Source of the DNA: Cyclobacteriaceae bacterium | GTDB taxonomy: Bacteria > Bacteroidota > Bacteroidia > Cytophagales > Cyclobacteriaceae | Length of the DNA: 64,000 bases | Direction of reading: 5' to 3' | Assembly (NCBI GenBank): GCA_016787725.1 | Contig: JAEUTZ010000002.1 | Span: 186,001 to 250,000 of the forward strand | Shown: positions 35,353 to 43,940 of the stretch, one piece after another | How the letters are laid out: every line of letters starts with the position of its first letter | How positions within the stretch are numbered: position 1 is the first letter of the stretch | Position numbers and translations under genes: made by a program | The notes under the pieces: model-generated | Told to the model about the DNA's origin: nothing | Seen by the model: only the letters and a program-made list of their open reading frames with translations | The model's database searches: none

Positions 35353-37611
35353 ATGAGTGACTATTTAGAGACCCTGAATGAACCGCAGCGGGAGGGGGTA
35401 ATCAACACAGAGGGGCCCTGCATGATCATCGCGGGCGCAGGTTCTGGAAAAACCCGGGTCCTTACCTTTCGAATTGCGCACCTCATCCAAAGCAAAAATG
35501 TCGATCCGTTCAACATCATGGCACTTACCTTTACAAACAAGGCGGCGAAAGAGATGCGCGACCGCATTGAAAAAGTAGTGGGAGGCGATGCCCGCAACCT
35601 GTGGATGGGTACCTTTCACTCGGTATTTGCACGCATTTTACGGGCCGAAGCTCATCACCTCGGGTACCCCAATAATTTTACCATTTACGATACGGATGAT
35701 TCAAAGTCGCTGCTGCGGAGTGTGATTAAAGAAATGGGGCTGGACGATACCCTGTACAAAGTCAATACGGTTTACAATCGCATCAGCTCCGCCAAGAACC
35801 GGCTCATCTCCTGGCAGGATTATCTCAACAACCCGATTTTTGCTGCTGATGATGTCGCCAACATGCGGCCTGAGATCGGGAACATCTTCAAAGCCTATGT
35901 TCTTCGCTGCTTTAAGTCGGGAGCTATGGACTTTGATGATCTTTTGTTTAACACGGACAAACTCTTCAAAGAACACCTCGGGGTGTTGAACAAATACCAA
36001 CACCGGTTTCAGTACATGTTGGTGGATGAGTTCCAGGACACCAACCTGTGCCAGTATTTTATCATCCGGAAATTGTCATCGGTACGCGAAAATATTTGCG
36101 TGGTTGGCGATGACGCCCAAAGCATTTACGCTTTTCGAGGGGCCGACATCACCAACATCCTCAACTTTGAAAAGGATTATCCCGAATTGCGGATTATCAA
36201 GCTGGAACAGAACTACCGCTCCACCCAAACGATTGTGGAGGCAGCCAACTCGGTGATTGCCAAAAACAAAGCCCAGCTACCAAAAAACATCTGGACTGCT
36301 AACGAAGAGGGCAATCTGATTGAACTGATTAAAGCAGTATCCGATAACGAAGAGGGCAAACTGGTCGCATCTTCAATCTTCGAAGAAAAGATGCAGCACC
36401 AGTACAAGTTCAGTGACTTTGTTGTGCTCTACCGCACCAATAGCCAGAGCCGGGCCATTGAAGAAGCGCTGCGCAGGATGAACATCAAATACAAAGTGGT
36501 GGGCGGTCTCTCCTTCTATCAGCGCAAGGAAATCAAAGACATGTTGGCTTACCTGCGTTATTCGCTGAACCAGCAAGACGAAGCTTCCTTCAGGCGGATC
36601 ATCAATTTACCCAAACGCGGCATTGGTGATTCGACTATTGATAAGATCGTGGTGGCGGCCAATGACCATGCCATTTCGATTTGGGAAGTGTTGGAAAATG
36701 CACCTTCCTTTTTAGGAAGTGGCCGGGCAGTAAATGCCATTGAAGATTTTGTCACCAAAATCAAGCGGTTCACGATTGAAATTCAGAATAAAGATGCCTA
36801 TGAAGCCGCGGCTGAAATCGCTAAATCAAGCGGCCTGCTGAAGGAGTTGTATGAAGATAAAACCGTGGAGGGGTTGAGCCGCTATGAAAACGTGCAGGAA
36901 TTGCTCAACGCAATTAAAGAGTATGTAGAAGATCCGGAGAAGGAAGACAAAAGCTTGAATGCGTTCTTACAGGAAGTTTCTTTGTTGACGGGACAGGATG
37001 AAGACAAAGACCAGGATCCCGACAAGGTTACCCTCATGACCATTCACATGGCCAAGGGGTTGGAGTTCAAGAACGTGTACATCGTGGGGATGGAAGAAGA
37101 TCTGTTTCCCTCACAATTAATGTTGAGCAGCCGATCGGAGCTGGAAGAAGAGCGCAGGTTATTTTATGTAGCCATTACCCGGGCGCAGAAAAAACTATTC
37201 CTCTCGTACGCCTTAACCCGGTACCGGTTTGGCCGGTTGAAGAATTGCGAGCCCAGCCGGTTTCTCGATGATATCAACGGAAGGTTTATAAAAGTCAGCA
37301 CCAAGTTTGGAGGCGTTGAGTCGCTGGCCCCCAATCCCAATTTTGCCCGGAGTTTCGTGAGCGGTATGAAGAAGACCATCCAATCGCAACCCGTAGCCAA
37401 AACCACCTATAAACCAGCAGCCGATTTTGCTCCCAGCGACACGGCCGGTTTAAAAGAAGGCATGAAGGTAGAACATCCCAAATTTGGCTTTGGCACCGTG
37501 ACGAAGATGGAAGAAGTTGGCTCCGAGCGCAAAGCGCGCATCCATTTCACTGATTTTGGGGAGAAGACCTTATTGCTTAGTTTTGCTAAATTGAAAATAC
37601 ACGAAAACTGA
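35353..37611 (+). CDS. uvrD: UvrD/PcrA-type 3'-5' DNA helicase
   Basis: A superfamily 1 helicase of 752 residues for DNA repair and replication-fork maintenance. It has an N-terminal LNEPQREGV Q-motif, Walker A GAGSGKTR (~29-36), VDEFQDTN, DDAQSIYAFRGA, EQNYRST, and VTLMTIHMAKGLEFKNVY with VAITRAQKKL in the C-terminal half. The last 50 residues (VEHPKFGFGTVTKMEEVG) form the Tudor-like domain that binds RNA polymerase in PcrA. ATG 35353 was chosen because homologues begin right before the Q-motif; an upstream ATG at 35296 would add an unlikely 19 residues containing the palindrome region. The DUF4290 gene follows after 1 bp. Confidence 0.95.
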   Translation: MSDYLETLNEPQREGVINTEGPCMIIAGAGSGKTRVLTFRIAHLIQSKNVDPFNIMALTFTNKAAKEMRDRIEKVVGGDARNLWMGTFHSVFARILRAEAHHLGYPNNFTIYDTDDSKSLLRSVIKEMGLDDTLYKVNTVYNRISSAKNRLISWQDYLNNPIFAADDVANMRPEIGNIFKAYVLRCFKSGAMDFDDLLFNTDKLFKEHLGVLNKYQHRFQYMLVDEFQDTNLCQYFIIRKLSSVRENICVVGDDAQSIYAFRGADITNILNFEKDYPELRIIKLEQNYRSTQTIVEAANSVIAKNKAQLPKNIWTANEEGNLIELIKAVSDNEEGKLVASSIFEEKMQHQYKFSDFVVLYRTNSQSRAIEEALRRMNIKYKVVGGLSFYQRKEIKDMLAYLRYSLNQQDEASFRRIINLPKRGIGDSTIDKIVVAANDHAISIWEVLENAPSFLGSGRAVNAIEDFVTKIKRFTIEIQNKDAYEAAAEIAKSSGLLKELYEDKTVEGLSRYENVQELLNAIKEYVEDPEKEDKSLNAFLQEVSLLTGQDEDKDQDPDKVTLMTIHMAKGLEFKNVYIVGMEEDLFPSQLMLSSRSELEEERRLFYVAITRAQKKLFLSYALTRYRFGRLKNCEPSRFLDDINGRFIKVSTKFGGVESLAPNPNFARSFVSGMKKTIQSQPVAKTTYKPAADFAPSDTAGLKEGMKVEHPKFGFGTVTKMEEVGSERKARIHFTDFGEKTLLLSFAKLKIHEN

Positions 37612-37612
37612 A

Positions 37613-38287
37613 ATGATCGGAGAATACAATACCTCGCGCGAACCCATTATCCTGAAGGAATACGGACGCAATGTTCAAAAACTAGTGAACTACATCCGTA
37701 GCATTCCGGACAAGGAGAAGCGTACTCAAATGGCAACCACATTAATCGAATTAATTAAGCAGCTCGCTCCGGTTTCAAAAGAAGCGGTGGAGAACCCTCA
37801 ACGCATGTGGGACGATTTATATATCATGGCTGATTTTAACCTGGATGTGAATAATCCATTTACCACACCGGATAGGACCATCCTGTTTAAGAAGCCCCGG
37901 AAAATGGAATATCCGCAAAACGATGTGCGGTACCGACATTATGGAAAAAACATAGAACGGCTTGTGTTGGAAGCTACCAAAAAGGAAGATCCAAAAGAGC
38001 GTGAAGAAGCCGCCATCTATATTGGCAAGTTGATGAAGACGTTTTACGGAGCGTGGAACAAAGAAACGCTGGATGACTCTGTGATCGTAAAAGACATTGG
38101 CATTTTATCCAAAGGCAAACTTACATTGGATCTGGAGAAAGTGCGGGAAGAAAATCTGTTCGAAAAGCTTTATCGGGAGCAACGCACAAAAACCCAGCGG
38201 CCACAGGGAAATGAAAACCGGAATCAACAACGCGGCAACCGGCCCTTCAAAAAGAACCGTCATCAACACCGCAGAAGAGATCAATGA
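37613..38287 (+). CDS. DUF4290 domain-containing protein
   Basis: A 224-residue cytoplasmic protein. REPIILKEYGRNVQKLVNYI and VRYRHYGKNIERLVLEA identify DUF4290, a Bacteroidota family of unknown function often found next to murA. The last 35 residues are highly basic and rich in Gln, Asn and Arg (RPQGNENRNQQRGNRPFKKN), a disordered tail that may bind nucleic acid. It begins 1 bp after uvrD and overlaps murA by 4 bp (ATGA), so the three are one operon. Confidence 0.9.
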   Translation: MIGEYNTSREPIILKEYGRNVQKLVNYIRSIPDKEKRTQMATTLIELIKQLAPVSKEAVENPQRMWDDLYIMADFNLDVNNPFTTPDRTILFKKPRKMEYPQNDVRYRHYGKNIERLVLEATKKEDPKEREEAAIYIGKLMKTFYGAWNKETLDDSVIVKDIGILSKGKLTLDLEKVREENLFEKLYREQRTKTQRPQGNENRNQQRGNRPFKKNRHQHRRRDQ

Positions 38288-39597
38288 GTTCGTTTAAGAT
38301 TAAAGGCGGACTTCGGCTAAAGGGGGAAATCATTCCTCAGGGAGCCAAGAATGAAGCCTTGCAGGTGATTTGCACTCCGTTATTAACTGCCGAACCTGTC
38401 ACCATTCACAACATTCCCGATATCCGGGATGTAAACAAGTTGATTGAACTGGTAGGTGACCTGGGTTGCAAGGTCGAAAATCTGGGCAAAGGTTCGTACC
38501 GATTTACCGCAGCCAACATCAATACCGCCTTTCTTCAAACCGACACGTATCGTCAAAAGGCCGCAGCCTTGCGGGGATCGGTGATGTTACTGGGTCCTAT
38601 TCTTGCACGCTTTGGGGGTGCCAACATTCCCAAGCCGGGTGGGGATAAGATTGGCAGGCGCAGGTTGGACACGCACTTCATCGGCTTTCAAAACCTGGGC
38701 GCCAAATTCAACTTTAACGCGCAGGATGGTCTCTATCACATTGACGCACATCATCTGAAAGGATGCTACATGTTGCTGGACGAAGCCTCTGTTACCGGAA
38801 CAGCTAATATTTTGATGGCTGCCGTGCTGGCGAAAGGAACTACCACCATATACAATGCTGCGTGCGAACCGTATTTGCAACAATTGTGTGCCATGCTCAA
38901 CCGCATGGGTGCAAAAATTTCTGGTATCGGATCCAACCTACTTACCATTGAAGGGGTAGAAAAACTCCATGGCACCGAACACACGTTGCTGCCGGATATG
39001 ATTGAGATCGGCAGCTTCATTGGGTTGGCGGCCATGACCCAGTCGGAGATTACCATCAAGAATTGCCGCATCGACATGCTGGGTATTATTCCGGAGATCT
39101 TCAGACGCCTGGGCATAAAAATGGAATTCCGGGGCGATGACATTTATGTACCTGCCCAGGAACGTTATGAAATTGAAACGTTTATCGATGGCTCTATTTT
39201 AACCGTTGCGGATGCCCCCTGGCCGGGCTTTACCCCCGACCTGATCAGCATTGTTTTGGTGATCGCTACTCAAGCCAAAGGCACGGTGCTGATCCATCAG
39301 AAGATGTTTGAAAGTCGCTTGTTCTTTGTGGACAAGTTAATTGATATGGGTGCCCAGATTATTTTAAATGATCCTCATCGCGCCACCGTCATTGGCCTTG
39401 ATCGCAAACATGCCTTGCGCGGAATCAAAATGTCTTCACCGGACATCCGTGCCGGTGTTGCCTTGCTTATTGCTGCGCTTTCCGCCTCCGGTGAAAGCGA
39501 AATCTCTAATGTAGAGCAGATTGACCGCGGATATCAAAACATTGAAGCCAGGCTAAAGAATCTTGGAGCCTCCATTGAGCGGATAGAATTAAATTAA
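38284..39597 (+). CDS. murA: UDP-N-acetylglucosamine 1-carboxyvinyltransferase (MurA), Asp-type active site
   Basis: A 437-residue enzyme of the first committed step of peptidoglycan synthesis: it transfers enolpyruvate from phosphoenolpyruvate to UDP-GlcNAc. IPQGAKNEALQVI, RGSVMLLGPILARFGGA and DGSILTVADAPWPGFTPDL are family signatures. The position held by the catalytic Cys (Cys115 in E. coli) is Asp121 here (PGGDKIGRRRLDTH; codon 38644-38646). Natural Asp-type MurA enzymes are active but insensitive to fosfomycin. It overlaps the DUF4290 stop by 4 bp. Confidence 0.95.
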   Translation: MSSFKIKGGLRLKGEIIPQGAKNEALQVICTPLLTAEPVTIHNIPDIRDVNKLIELVGDLGCKVENLGKGSYRFTAANINTAFLQTDTYRQKAAALRGSVMLLGPILARFGGANIPKPGGDKIGRRRLDTHFIGFQNLGAKFNFNAQDGLYHIDAHHLKGCYMLLDEASVTGTANILMAAVLAKGTTTIYNAACEPYLQQLCAMLNRMGAKISGIGSNLLTIEGVEKLHGTEHTLLPDMIEIGSFIGLAAMTQSEITIKNCRIDMLGIIPEIFRRLGIKMEFRGDDIYVPAQERYEIETFIDGSILTVADAPWPGFTPDLISIVLVIATQAKGTVLIHQKMFESRLFFVDKLIDMGAQIILNDPHRATVIGLDRKHALRGIKMSSPDIRAGVALLIAALSASGESEISNVEQIDRGYQNIEARLKNLGASIERIELN

Positions 39598-39652
39598 AAA
39601 TTGCCATACGATTTTTCCGGATCAAACGTTACTCTTCTAAAATCAAACGGTT

Positions 39653-40324
39653 ATGAAAAAAAGGGTTACCACCCTGCTGCTTGCCTTCATGCTAGCCGGT
39701 GGGTATGCACAAGAAAACCCCATTGCTATACCGGGCGCATTATTCAAAGTTGCACCTCAAAATTTTATTAATAACGCGCTTAAAGTTGGCGCGGAATTTT
39801 TCTCAAAAAGTAAAGAACGCAGTTACCTGGTTTATTTGTCCGGCAGTTTTAATCCGGACAACAATGATTACAGTTATTATCCTGCAGGTATAGGAGCGGA
39901 GTTTCAATACCGGAAATACATCGCACCTTTAACCGTCTATACCACAAAAAGGAATAAAGAGTACCTGCAAGGCATATATGTAAGTGGGTATGTTCAAGGC
40001 GGCTCGTATTCTGCTGAATATTCAGATTTTAACTATTATTACAATCCTGCTAATCCAAATCAACCGGTACCAACAACCTATACAACGGAAGAATCCTCAT
40101 ACAACTATGGAGCAGGATTTACCATTGGTTTTCACCGGACTTTATGGAAAGTCCTCTTTATCGATGCCTATCTGGGGGGTGGGCTACAGGGAAGCCATGT
40201 CGAAAAAACAACTACACCTACCTTGCCACCAAATCCTTATACCTATACGTATTATGACATAACAGACCCTCGATACAGCGGGGTGTTACCGAAATTTGGG
40301 CTCCAGATTGGAGTGATGCTATAA
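39653..40324 (+). CDS. Exported outer-membrane-barrel-like protein
   Basis: A 223-residue protein with a signal peptide (TTLLLAFMLAGGYAQ). The mature part alternates hydrophobic and polar residues in strand-like blocks with many Tyr residues (YLVYLSGSFNPDN; GFTIGFHRTLWKVLFIDAYLGGGLQG) and ends in FGLQIGVML, typical of a small eight-stranded outer-membrane barrel. No named family recognised. It lies 56 bp after murA and converges with the next gene, only 3 bp apart. Confidence 0.75.
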   Translation: MKKRVTTLLLAFMLAGGYAQENPIAIPGALFKVAPQNFINNALKVGAEFFSKSKERSYLVYLSGSFNPDNNDYSYYPAGIGAEFQYRKYIAPLTVYTTKRNKEYLQGIYVSGYVQGGSYSAEYSDFNYYYNPANPNQPVPTTYTTEESSYNYGAGFTIGFHRTLWKVLFIDAYLGGGLQGSHVEKTTTPTLPPNPYTYTYYDITDPRYSGVLPKFGLQIGVML

Positions 40325-40327
40325 CAA

Positions 40328-41038
40328 TCAAAACAACGAATTATAATGCGCTACCAACCGGGCAATGTCTCCTTCGTTGGTTAGGTTAATGTTGCTCTTA
40401 TTGAAATAGGCATTCATTTCTTTTTGCTGATCGGCAAAAATCTTCATCAGATTCTTCTTGGGAGGAACTTCCGCATAGGCCTTGCCGCGAATGTAATACA
40501 GCTTACTTTTTTGAATGTACTGGTGATCACGACTGCCCACATTCAAGGCCGGGTGGAAATCAGCTTTCTTAAAGATGACATCACTTTTACGCACCAGCGT
40601 CATCTCACCCTCCACCAGAATTTGGAAAAATCCTTCCAGCGGCTCATCTCCCTGCCATTCCTTAACATTAACAAAGTTGGATTGCGCCTTCGTGAGTGAA
40701 TCAACAAAAATAAAACTCCGCACCAGGTGGCCTTTCAACACCTTCACCCCTTGTGTGGTGACTACATCAAACTCATTCCGGCTTAAATCGAGTTTCGCCA
40801 AATAGCCTTCCAACAACTTCCCGTCATACAATTCAAAAGCGGATAAATTGAACTTTTTGTTGAGGTACACATCGCCACTGACAGAAGGAGGTGCACCGGG
40901 CATGGTCGTAATGATGCCGCTGGGGTTAGTCGCCTGAGTAGCCATCCGCTCCAGTGTGTAGCGGTTGTGTAAATAGTTTTGCTGGGCCCAACTTTGCATG
41001 GGAAGAAGCATCAGAATCAGGAGTATTCGCATAGACAA
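40328..41038 (-). CDS. Secreted protein of unknown function
   Basis: A 236-residue protein with a signal peptide (MSMRILLILMLLPMQSWAQ). A beta-rich middle (FELYDGKLLEGYLAKLDL; VKVLKGHLVRSFIFVDS) is followed by a helical end with KKNLMKIFADQQKEM and DIARLVAHYNSLF. No named domain recognised; the layout resembles the protein at 7297-8067. It follows xth on the same strand after 24 bp and may be cotranscribed with it. Confidence 0.75.
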   Translation of the reverse strand: MSMRILLILMLLPMQSWAQQNYLHNRYTLERMATQATNPSGIITTMPGAPPSVSGDVYLNKKFNLSAFELYDGKLLEGYLAKLDLSRNEFDVVTTQGVKVLKGHLVRSFIFVDSLTKAQSNFVNVKEWQGDEPLEGFFQILVEGEMTLVRKSDVIFKKADFHPALNVGSRDHQYIQKSKLYYIRGKAYAEVPPKKNLMKIFADQQKEMNAYFNKSNINLTNEGDIARLVAHYNSLF

Positions 41039-41062
41039 CAGAAATTGAAAATCTAAAGCTAT

Positions 41063-41830
41063 TTAAATATTAATCTTTAGTCCCACCGGACAATGATCAG
41101 AGCCATGATACTCATTATAAATCAAAGCATCCTTCACAGATGGAAGAATTTTGGCGGGCACCAGAAAATGATCAATGCGCCAACCTACATTCTTGGCGCG
41201 TCCATTCGTTACAAAATTCCAATACGTATATTTCACTTCTTCCGGATAGAAATGCCGGAACGTATCGACCAGGCCGGATTGCAATAACTTTTCAAAGCCA
41301 TCAATTTCTTGCTGGGTATAGCCTGCCGATTTATTGTAGTTCGCTTTTGGATGGGCCAGGTCAATCGGTTGATGCGCCACATTAAAATCACCACAAACAA
41401 TCACCGGCTTTCTGCGATTCAGCCACACAATGTACTCGCGAAAGGCTTCGTCCCACGTTTGCCGGTACTCCAGCCGGGATAAACCTTCACCGGCATTGGG
41501 TGTGTAGACGGTAATAAAAAAGTAGTTTGGAAATTCTGCCGTAATCACCCGGCCTTCCTGGTCGTGTTCATCAAGTCCCAGGTCATAGATAACATCCAGA
41601 GGTTCTGTTTTAGTAAGAATAGCCGTACCCGAATACCCCTTGCGCGCCTTGGATGAGTTGGCATATACTTTATACTCCGGCAACAACTCCAGCGCAGCTA
41701 ACACTTCCTCTTTGGCAGCCTTGGTTTCCTGCAGCCCCAGGATGTCGGGGGCCATGGTGCGTACGTTGGCAACAAACTCTTTCTTGATAATTGCGCGGAT
41801 ACCGTTTACGTTCCAGGAGACAAAGTGCAT
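41063..41830 (-). CDS. xth: Exodeoxyribonuclease III (AP endonuclease)
   Basis: A 255-residue DNA-repair nuclease of the exonuclease III/APE1 family. SWNVNGIRAI, LQETKAAKEEV (metal-binding Glu), ITVYTPNAG, VCGDFNVAHQPIDLAHPK and the C-terminal HGSDHCPVGL carry the catalytic residues. It cuts DNA at abasic sites and removes blocked 3' ends. Length is normal. A 145-bp spacer with short-word repeats separates it from the nagB fusion gene upstream on the same strand. Confidence 0.95.
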   Translation of the reverse strand: MHFVSWNVNGIRAIIKKEFVANVRTMAPDILGLQETKAAKEEVLAALELLPEYKVYANSSKARKGYSGTAILTKTEPLDVIYDLGLDEHDQEGRVITAEFPNYFFITVYTPNAGEGLSRLEYRQTWDEAFREYIVWLNRRKPVIVCGDFNVAHQPIDLAHPKANYNKSAGYTQQEIDGFEKLLQSGLVDTFRHFYPEEVKYTYWNFVTNGRAKNVGWRIDHFLVPAKILPSVKDALIYNEYHGSDHCPVGLKINI

Positions 41831-41837
41831 TGAAAAT

Positions 41838-41856
41838 GAATTACGAATTTAGAATT
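41838..41856. repeat. Short-word repeat upstream of xth
   Basis: GAATTACGAATTTAGAATT is a tandem of near-identical GAATTac/tta words. The same intergenic spacer also contains the longer palindrome at 41895-41982. Confidence 0.45.
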
Positions 41857-41894
41857 ATCACAAAACAGAAGACGTCTGACCGCTTTGTTGCATA

Positions 41895-41982
41895 GTTTTA
41901 ATCAGTTACTGGTTACTCATTGCTGGCTGCTGGTTGTCTGCTTGCTAGCTACCAGAAGCAAGTAACGAGTAACTATTAAAAG
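41895..41982. repeat. Long imperfect palindrome of short words overlapping the nagB-fusion stop codon
   Basis: The left arm GTTTTAATCAGTTACTGGTT (continuing to 41917) pairs with the right arm at 41960-41982, which reads AAGTAACGAGTAACTATTAA and beyond; about 20 of 22 positions are complementary. The centre is a chain of TGCTGGCTGCTGGTTG-like words. The right arm covers the TAA stop of the deaminase fusion gene (minus strand, 41976-41978), so an mRNA hairpin would form at the end of that gene. Confidence 0.65.
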
Positions 41983-43874
41983 TGGTATCTTACAAAGGCT
42001 TCAATCGCTTCGTACTCCGCTAAACCAAGCAGGTTATACGCTTCGGCTGTTGCATGGTTGCGATCTTCGGCCCGCACCCAAAATTCGCGCTTGTCGCTGC
42101 CCGGAAATACGGCACTGTCTTTTTGTGACTGATGTTTAAAGATTGCTTTCCGCTTGCGCAATAACTCATCCGGACTGAGCGGAACGGCCATTTCAATCTG
42201 GTCGATGTCCCACTCCTGCCAGGCACCGCGGTACAACCACACATAACAATCTTTCATATAGTCTTTATGCTTCAGGCGGTCAATGGCTGCGTAGATAGCT
42301 GCCAGACAGACGCGATGGGTTCCATGCGGATCGGACAAATCACCGGCCGCATAGATCTGATGGGGTTTGATCTTTTCAATTAGATCTACAATGATTTGAA
42401 TATCCTGCTCGCCAATCGGCTTCTTCTTTACCGTGCCGGTTTCGTAGAACGGCATATCCAAAAAATGAGCTTGCGTATCCGGAATACCGGTATACCGGCA
42501 ACCTGCTTTGGCCTCCCCCCTTCGGATGAGACCTTTGATTTTCATCACCTCCGGGCTATCCACTTCACCCGGCTTTTTATTCTTAATATCGCTGACAATT
42601 TTTTCGTAGAACTTCTCCCCATCGGCCTTACTCAGTCCAAAGGACTGGTTGAAGTCACGCACGAAATCGGCAAAACGAATGGCATCATCATCAAATACCG
42701 CAATGTTGCCGGAAGTTTGATACGCTACGTGTACTTCATGACCCTGATCAACCAGGCGAATGAAGGTTCCCCCCATGGAGATGACATCGTCATCGGGGTG
42801 CGGACTGAAAATGATGGCCCGCTTCGGAAACGGCTTGGCGCGTTCGGGTCGGTTCGAATCATCGGCATTGGGTTTACCGCCCGGCCACCCGGTAATGGTA
42901 TGTTGTAGGGCGTTGAAGATTTTAATGTTTACCTGATAGGCAGAACCAAATTCGGTAATGATGTCGCCCATGCCATGCTCCATATAATCATGGTTGGTGA
43001 GTTTGAGTACCGGCTTCTGCAACTGAAGACACAACCACACCACGGCTTTCTGAATAAGCGTATCGTTCCAGTCTACACTGTCTACCAACCAGGGAGTCTT
43101 GATTCGGGTGAGTTTGGAAGAGGCCGCCTCATCCAGAATTACCTGCGTGTTAGGATGTTTCTGCAAAAAGGTAGAAGGGATCTGATCAGTCACCGGCCCT
43201 TCCACCGCCTTTTGAACAATGGGTGCTTTGCCCTCGCCCCAGGCCATCATGATGATGCGCTTAGCTTTTAAGATGGAGCCCACGCCCATGGTAATCGCTT
43301 TGCGCGGAACATTTTCCTCACCAAAAAAATCACTGGCCGCATCAATGCGCGTTACCTGATCGAGGGTGATCATCCGGGTTGGGGACTTCTCGGACGAGCC
43401 CGGTTCATTGAACCCAATGTGGCCGGTTCGACCGATCCCCAATACTTGCAAATCAATTCCTCCTAATGAATCAATCTTCGCATCGTAACTGCGGCAATAG
43501 TCACTTACTTTATCCTTCGGTAAGGTGCCATCGGGGATATTGATGTTCTCTTTCGGGATGTCAATCGAATCAAACAAATGCTCCTTCATGAACCGCACGT
43601 AACTTTGCAGAGAAGTGGGTTCAATCGGGTAGTATTCATCGAGGTTAAAGGTGATTACGTTCTTAAAGCTCAATCCCTGCTTGTGCAACTTTACGAGTTC
43701 TGCATACACCCGGGTAGGTGTAGAGCCCGTGGCCAGGCCTAATACACAAGGTTTTCCTGCTGCCTGCTTCTTGCGGATCAAATCGGCAATCTCGTTGGCG
43801 ACATGAATGGAAGCGGCTTCGGAAGTCTTGAAAATCTGGGTGGGGATGTGTTCAGTTACAGATAGATGACTCAT
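41976..43874 (-). CDS. nagB: Glucosamine-6-phosphate deaminase fused to PIG-L/LmbE deacetylase domain
   Basis: A 632-residue two-domain enzyme. Residues 1-270 are NagB (GLATGSTPTRVYAELV; LGIGRTGHIGFNEPGS), which turns glucosamine-6-phosphate into fructose-6-phosphate and ammonia. After a linker, residues about 350-630 are a PIG-L/LmbE zinc deacetylase (FSPHPDDDVISMGG with HPDDD at 359-363; DPHGTHRVCLAAI). The fusion is known in Bacteroidota. Upstream on the same strand are murQ and anmK. Because MurQ yields GlcNAc-6-phosphate and no nagA is nearby, the second domain could remove the acetyl group, an inference. The gene ends inside a palindrome. Confidence 0.93.
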   Translation of the reverse strand: MSHLSVTEHIPTQIFKTSEAASIHVANEIADLIRKKQAAGKPCVLGLATGSTPTRVYAELVKLHKQGLSFKNVITFNLDEYYPIEPTSLQSYVRFMKEHLFDSIDIPKENINIPDGTLPKDKVSDYCRSYDAKIDSLGGIDLQVLGIGRTGHIGFNEPGSSEKSPTRMITLDQVTRIDAASDFFGEENVPRKAITMGVGSILKAKRIIMMAWGEGKAPIVQKAVEGPVTDQIPSTFLQKHPNTQVILDEAASSKLTRIKTPWLVDSVDWNDTLIQKAVVWLCLQLQKPVLKLTNHDYMEHGMGDIITEFGSAYQVNIKIFNALQHTITGWPGGKPNADDSNRPERAKPFPKRAIIFSPHPDDDVISMGGTFIRLVDQGHEVHVAYQTSGNIAVFDDDAIRFADFVRDFNQSFGLSKADGEKFYEKIVSDIKNKKPGEVDSPEVMKIKGLIRRGEAKAGCRYTGIPDTQAHFLDMPFYETGTVKKKPIGEQDIQIIVDLIEKIKPHQIYAAGDLSDPHGTHRVCLAAIYAAIDRLKHKDYMKDCYVWLYRGAWQEWDIDQIEMAVPLSPDELLRKRKAIFKHQSQKDSAVFPGSDKREFWVRAEDRNHATAEAYNLLGLAEYEAIEAFVRYHF

Positions 43875-43940
43875 ACAGAAATCGGTAGATTGGTCTCAAA
43901 AATAGAGACTGTTTAAGGACCATTCCACTTTCTCTCCGTT

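Noticed and set aside
42396-42908. Open frame of 170 codons on the plus strand opposite the nagB fusion
   Set aside because: It is opposite the well-supported PIG-L domain and has no motif or signal; a shadow frame.
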